Made by a program: the position numbers and the translations under genes. DNA of 64,000 nucleotides from contig NZ_CP053841.1 of assembly GCF_013201895.1 (NCBI RefSeq), forward strand, positions 1,612,001 through 1,676,000. Direction: 5' to 3'. Source of the stretch: Campylobacter blaseri. GTDB taxonomy: Bacteria; Campylobacterota; Campylobacteria; Campylobacterales; Campylobacteraceae. How positions within the stretch are numbered: position 1 is the stretch's first letter; every line of letters starts with the position of its first letter. Of this stretch, positions 62,009-64,000 are shown in pieces. The notes beneath the pieces were generated by a model. It worked only from the letters and a program-made list of their open reading frames with translations. It ran no database searches and was not told where the DNA came from.

Positions 62009-62015
62009 TAATTTA

Positions 62016-62591
62016 TTAAAAAGAGTAATCCCCTTCTCTTGCTATTGAGTTTTTAGTCATAACTCTTTTTCTATACATATTAGCAACCTCGGTTGCATCT
62101 CCTACCAAAAGTGCGTTTGTAGAACAAACTGCTGCACACATAGGAACTTTGCCTTCTGAGATTCTATTTTGTCCATAAAGCTCTCTTTCATCGCCTGAGT
62201 TAGTCTCTTCAGGACCACCAGCACACATGGTGCATTTATCCATCTCGCCCTTTATACCAAAAGCACCATCTCTTGGGAATTGTGGTGCTCCAAATGGACA
62301 AGCGTATAAGCAATAGCCACAGCCTATACAAGTGTGCTTATTATGAAGCACTACCCCATCTTCTCTAATGTAAAAGCACTTAACAGGGCAAACTTGTGCA
62401 CAAGGTGCATCAGTGCAGTGCTGACAAGCCATAGTCATAGCTGTCTCTTTACCAACAACCCCTTCATTTAGTATTATAACTTTTCTTCTATTTATGCCAA
62501 CTGGAACCTCATGAGCAGAAGAGCAAGCTACTTGACAAGCATAACAAGCTATACATCTACTTTCATCTACAAAAAATTTCATTCTTGCCAT
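62016..62591 (-). CDS. fdhB: second formate dehydrogenase iron-sulfur subunit
   Basis: This 191-residue ferredoxin subunit is closely related to the FdhB at 27620: CIACYACQVACS, CQHCTDAPCAQVCP, CIGCGYCLYACP, CTMCAG...CAAVCSTNAL. It differs in the first cluster (CIACYAC rather than CIDCDGC) and the C-terminus. It follows fdhA2 by 10 bp and ends at a terminator, so no fdhC or fdhD follows this copy. It may use FdhC from the first operon or a cytochrome upstream of the window. Confidence 0.93.
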   Translation of the reverse strand: MARMKFFVDESRCIACYACQVACSSAHEVPVGINRRKVIILNEGVVGKETAMTMACQHCTDAPCAQVCPVKCFYIREDGVVLHNKHTCIGCGYCLYACPFGAPQFPRDGAFGIKGEMDKCTMCAGGPEETNSGDERELYGQNRISEGKVPMCAAVCSTNALLVGDATEVANMYRKRVMTKNSIAREGDYSF

Positions 62592-62601
62592 TTTATACTC
62601 C

Positions 62602-64000
62602 TTACGCTCTTTCTAGTCTGCAAAGACCAGCATTATATTCTGAAATTTGAGTAATAATATCAAATCCATAGTTTGTTACAGTGTTTGAGCTTTCACCTAT
62701 AGTATAAGGTTTAGTTCCCTCAGGATATCTACTGCTTAAATCAACCCCTTGCATAACACCAGCAAAGTTGTAAGGCAAACAAATTCTATCAGGAGTAACT
62801 GACTCAGAATATATACATTTAACTTTTATTTTGGTTCCTTGAGGTGCATGTATCCACATCATAGCTCCATCTTCTATGCCATAATTTGCAGCAAGTTTTG
62901 GATTTACATGTGCAAACATTTCAGGAGTAATTGAAGCAAGATATTTACTTGTTCGCTCAATCATACCAGCACCACTTAAATTTACAAGTCTAAGTGAACT
63001 CATAACCGTTGGAAACTCTTTTGACCAATCTTTTTCAGTTTGCTCACTAATAAATTTAGAAGCTACACGGAAATTTCTCTCTTGATCATCGTAAGTTGGA
63101 TATTTTTCAACTAAATCCCATCTTGGAGAGTGAAGCGGTTCTCTATGTTTTGGTATTGGATCAGGAAATTCCCAAACAATAGCTCTAGCTCTTGCATTTC
63201 CATATGGTGTTATTCCAAATTCTCTACATTTTTTTAGAATAGTTCCGCTATAATCCATACTCCAACTAGATCCTATTTTTGTCTTTTCTTCTTCTGTTAA
63301 AGTAATACCTAAAACTTTTTCTATATTGTCTTTAGTAATTTGTGGATAGCCACCTTTAATTTTTGCTCCAGCCAAAGTTACACTCTCATCAGCTAATTGA
63401 CTAACTCCGTTATGTTCTAACCCAAATCTATTTCTAAAGCCCATGCCACCTTTTTCGTAAGGAATTGTTATATCATACAAAATTGGACTACCTGGATGCT
63501 CTTTATCCCAACAAGGCCAAGGAAGACCGTAATATTCACTTTCAACAGGACCTCTTCCCATTAAAGTTACAGGATCAAAGTTATGCCAGTTTTCTTGGTG
63601 ACGTTTTAATCTTTTTGCAGTCCTACCTACATTCCCAATTGATTGACCAACTCTTGCTATCTCATCAGTTGCATCATCAGGCCAAACAAATTCGTTTTTA
63701 ACTTGTTTTATTTCGCCATCAACAACATCAAGCATCATACCCTTTACAAGCTCATCATAAAACCCAAATTTCTTAGCAAATAAAAACATTACCTCTTGGT
63801 CTTCTTTACTTTCATAAATTGGTTTTATAACTTGAGTCCTCCACTGAGCTGAACGGTTAGTTGCAGTTACATAGCCCTCGCTTTCAAATTGAGTACATAC
63901 AGGTAAAACATAAATTCCATCTTTTCTATCGCTTAAAATTGCAACTTCATTTAAAAAAGGTTCTGCAACTACAAGCATATCTAACTTATCAACAGCCTCT
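62602..64000 (-). CDS. fdhA: second formate dehydrogenase catalytic subunit, 3' part
   Basis: The C-terminal ~466 residues of a second FdhA; the frame is open to the window edge, beyond the first in-window Met at 63978. It aligns throughout with residues about 480-940 of the first FdhA (shared YYGLPWPCW, GGMGFRNRFGLEHNGV, GNARARA) with many substitutions. The selenocysteine or cysteine ligand and the Tat signal lie outside the window. It is distinct enough to be a functional paralogue, not a recent duplicate. Confidence 0.93.
   Translation of the reverse strand, partial: EAVDKLDMLVVAEPFLNEVAILSDRKDGIYVLPVCTQFESEGYVTATNRSAQWRTQVIKPIYESKEDQEVMFLFAKKFGFYDELVKGMMLDVVDGEIKQVKNEFVWPDDATDEIARVGQSIGNVGRTAKRLKRHQENWHNFDPVTLMGRGPVESEYYGLPWPCWDKEHPGSPILYDITIPYEKGGMGFRNRFGLEHNGVSQLADESVTLAGAKIKGGYPQITKDNIEKVLGITLTEEEKTKIGSSWSMDYSGTILKKCREFGITPYGNARARAIVWEFPDPIPKHREPLHSPRWDLVEKYPTYDDQERNFRVASKFISEQTEKDWSKEFPTVMSSLRLVNLSGAGMIERTSKYLASITPEMFAHVNPKLAANYGIEDGAMMWIHAPQGTKIKVKCIYSESVTPDRICLPYNFAGVMQGVDLSSRYPEGTKPYTIGESSNTVTNYGFDIITQISEYNAGLCRLERA

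Overview
The window is strongly AT-rich and reads as chromosomal DNA of a Campylobacter species (Campylobacterota). The evidence is the rRNA sequences, the formate dehydrogenase/selenium/ModE gene order, the VacJ-Ttg2D-RND lipid-transport operon, the carboxynorspermidine polyamine pathway, a 13-base poly-G tract and an intervening sequence in helix 45 of 23S rRNA. The species cannot be fixed by reading alone; it looks like one of the low-GC members.

Layout. 1-2710: housekeeping genes on the minus strand (DUF507, purA, hisZ) and the first codons of another gene at the left edge. 2836-2933: selC, the selenocysteine tRNA. 2971-8811: an RND/MlaC/MlaA lipid-transport operon, a periplasmic asparaginase and thiM. 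8967-13075: an accessory island of three uncharacterised genes (glycine-zipper protein, TerB-like protein, large glycine-zipper/coiled-coil protein), with a poly-G tract in its promoter region and two ~220-bp direct repeats at its ends; a broken rodA 3' end abuts the right repeat. 13565-21030: comEA-like gene, then a complete rRNA operon (16S-tRNA-Ile-tRNA-Ala-23S-5S, minus strand) with recognisable pre-rRNA processing stems. 21634: remnant of a flavoprotein gene.

21833-31972: DUF945 gene, then a selenium and formate-respiration block: selD (itself with an in-frame UGA), yedF, a small ORF, a ModE-like regulator, fdhD, fdhC, fdhB, fdhA (in-frame UGA for selenocysteine 186), a small Tat-signal protein and a TorD-like chaperone. 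32494-36122: nspC, then moaD-moaE-moeA on the plus strand, supplying molybdopterin for the formate dehydrogenases. 36123-36856: debris of an oxidoreductase gene and a tandem 192-bp duplication. 36848-41456: a TonB receptor, methyltransferase and DUF4198 operon, divergent from an AraC-type regulator. 41538-48447: HI0933 oxidoreductase, Sel1-repeat protein, crcB, plsC, an MFS exporter, and an rdgB / barnase-like RNase / barstar / HAD operon. 48800-61927: transporters (GltS, PiT, NSS, AGCS, AI-2E family), carboxynorspermidine dehydrogenase, thiC, exonuclease III, NDH-2-like oxidoreductase and a TraT-like lipoprotein. 62016-64000: a second fdhB and the 3' part of a second fdhA, cut by the window edge.

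How it fits together. The window carries much of a selenium-dependent formate respiration system: tRNA-Sec, selenophosphate synthetase, selenium-trafficking YedF, molybdopterin synthase, MoeA, FdhD, chaperone, regulator, and two FdhAB sets. NspC and the carboxynorspermidine dehydrogenase, 17 kb apart, form the alternative spermidine route. The most interesting unexplained element is the repeat-flanked, poly-G-controlled three-gene cassette at 9.2-12.5 kb.
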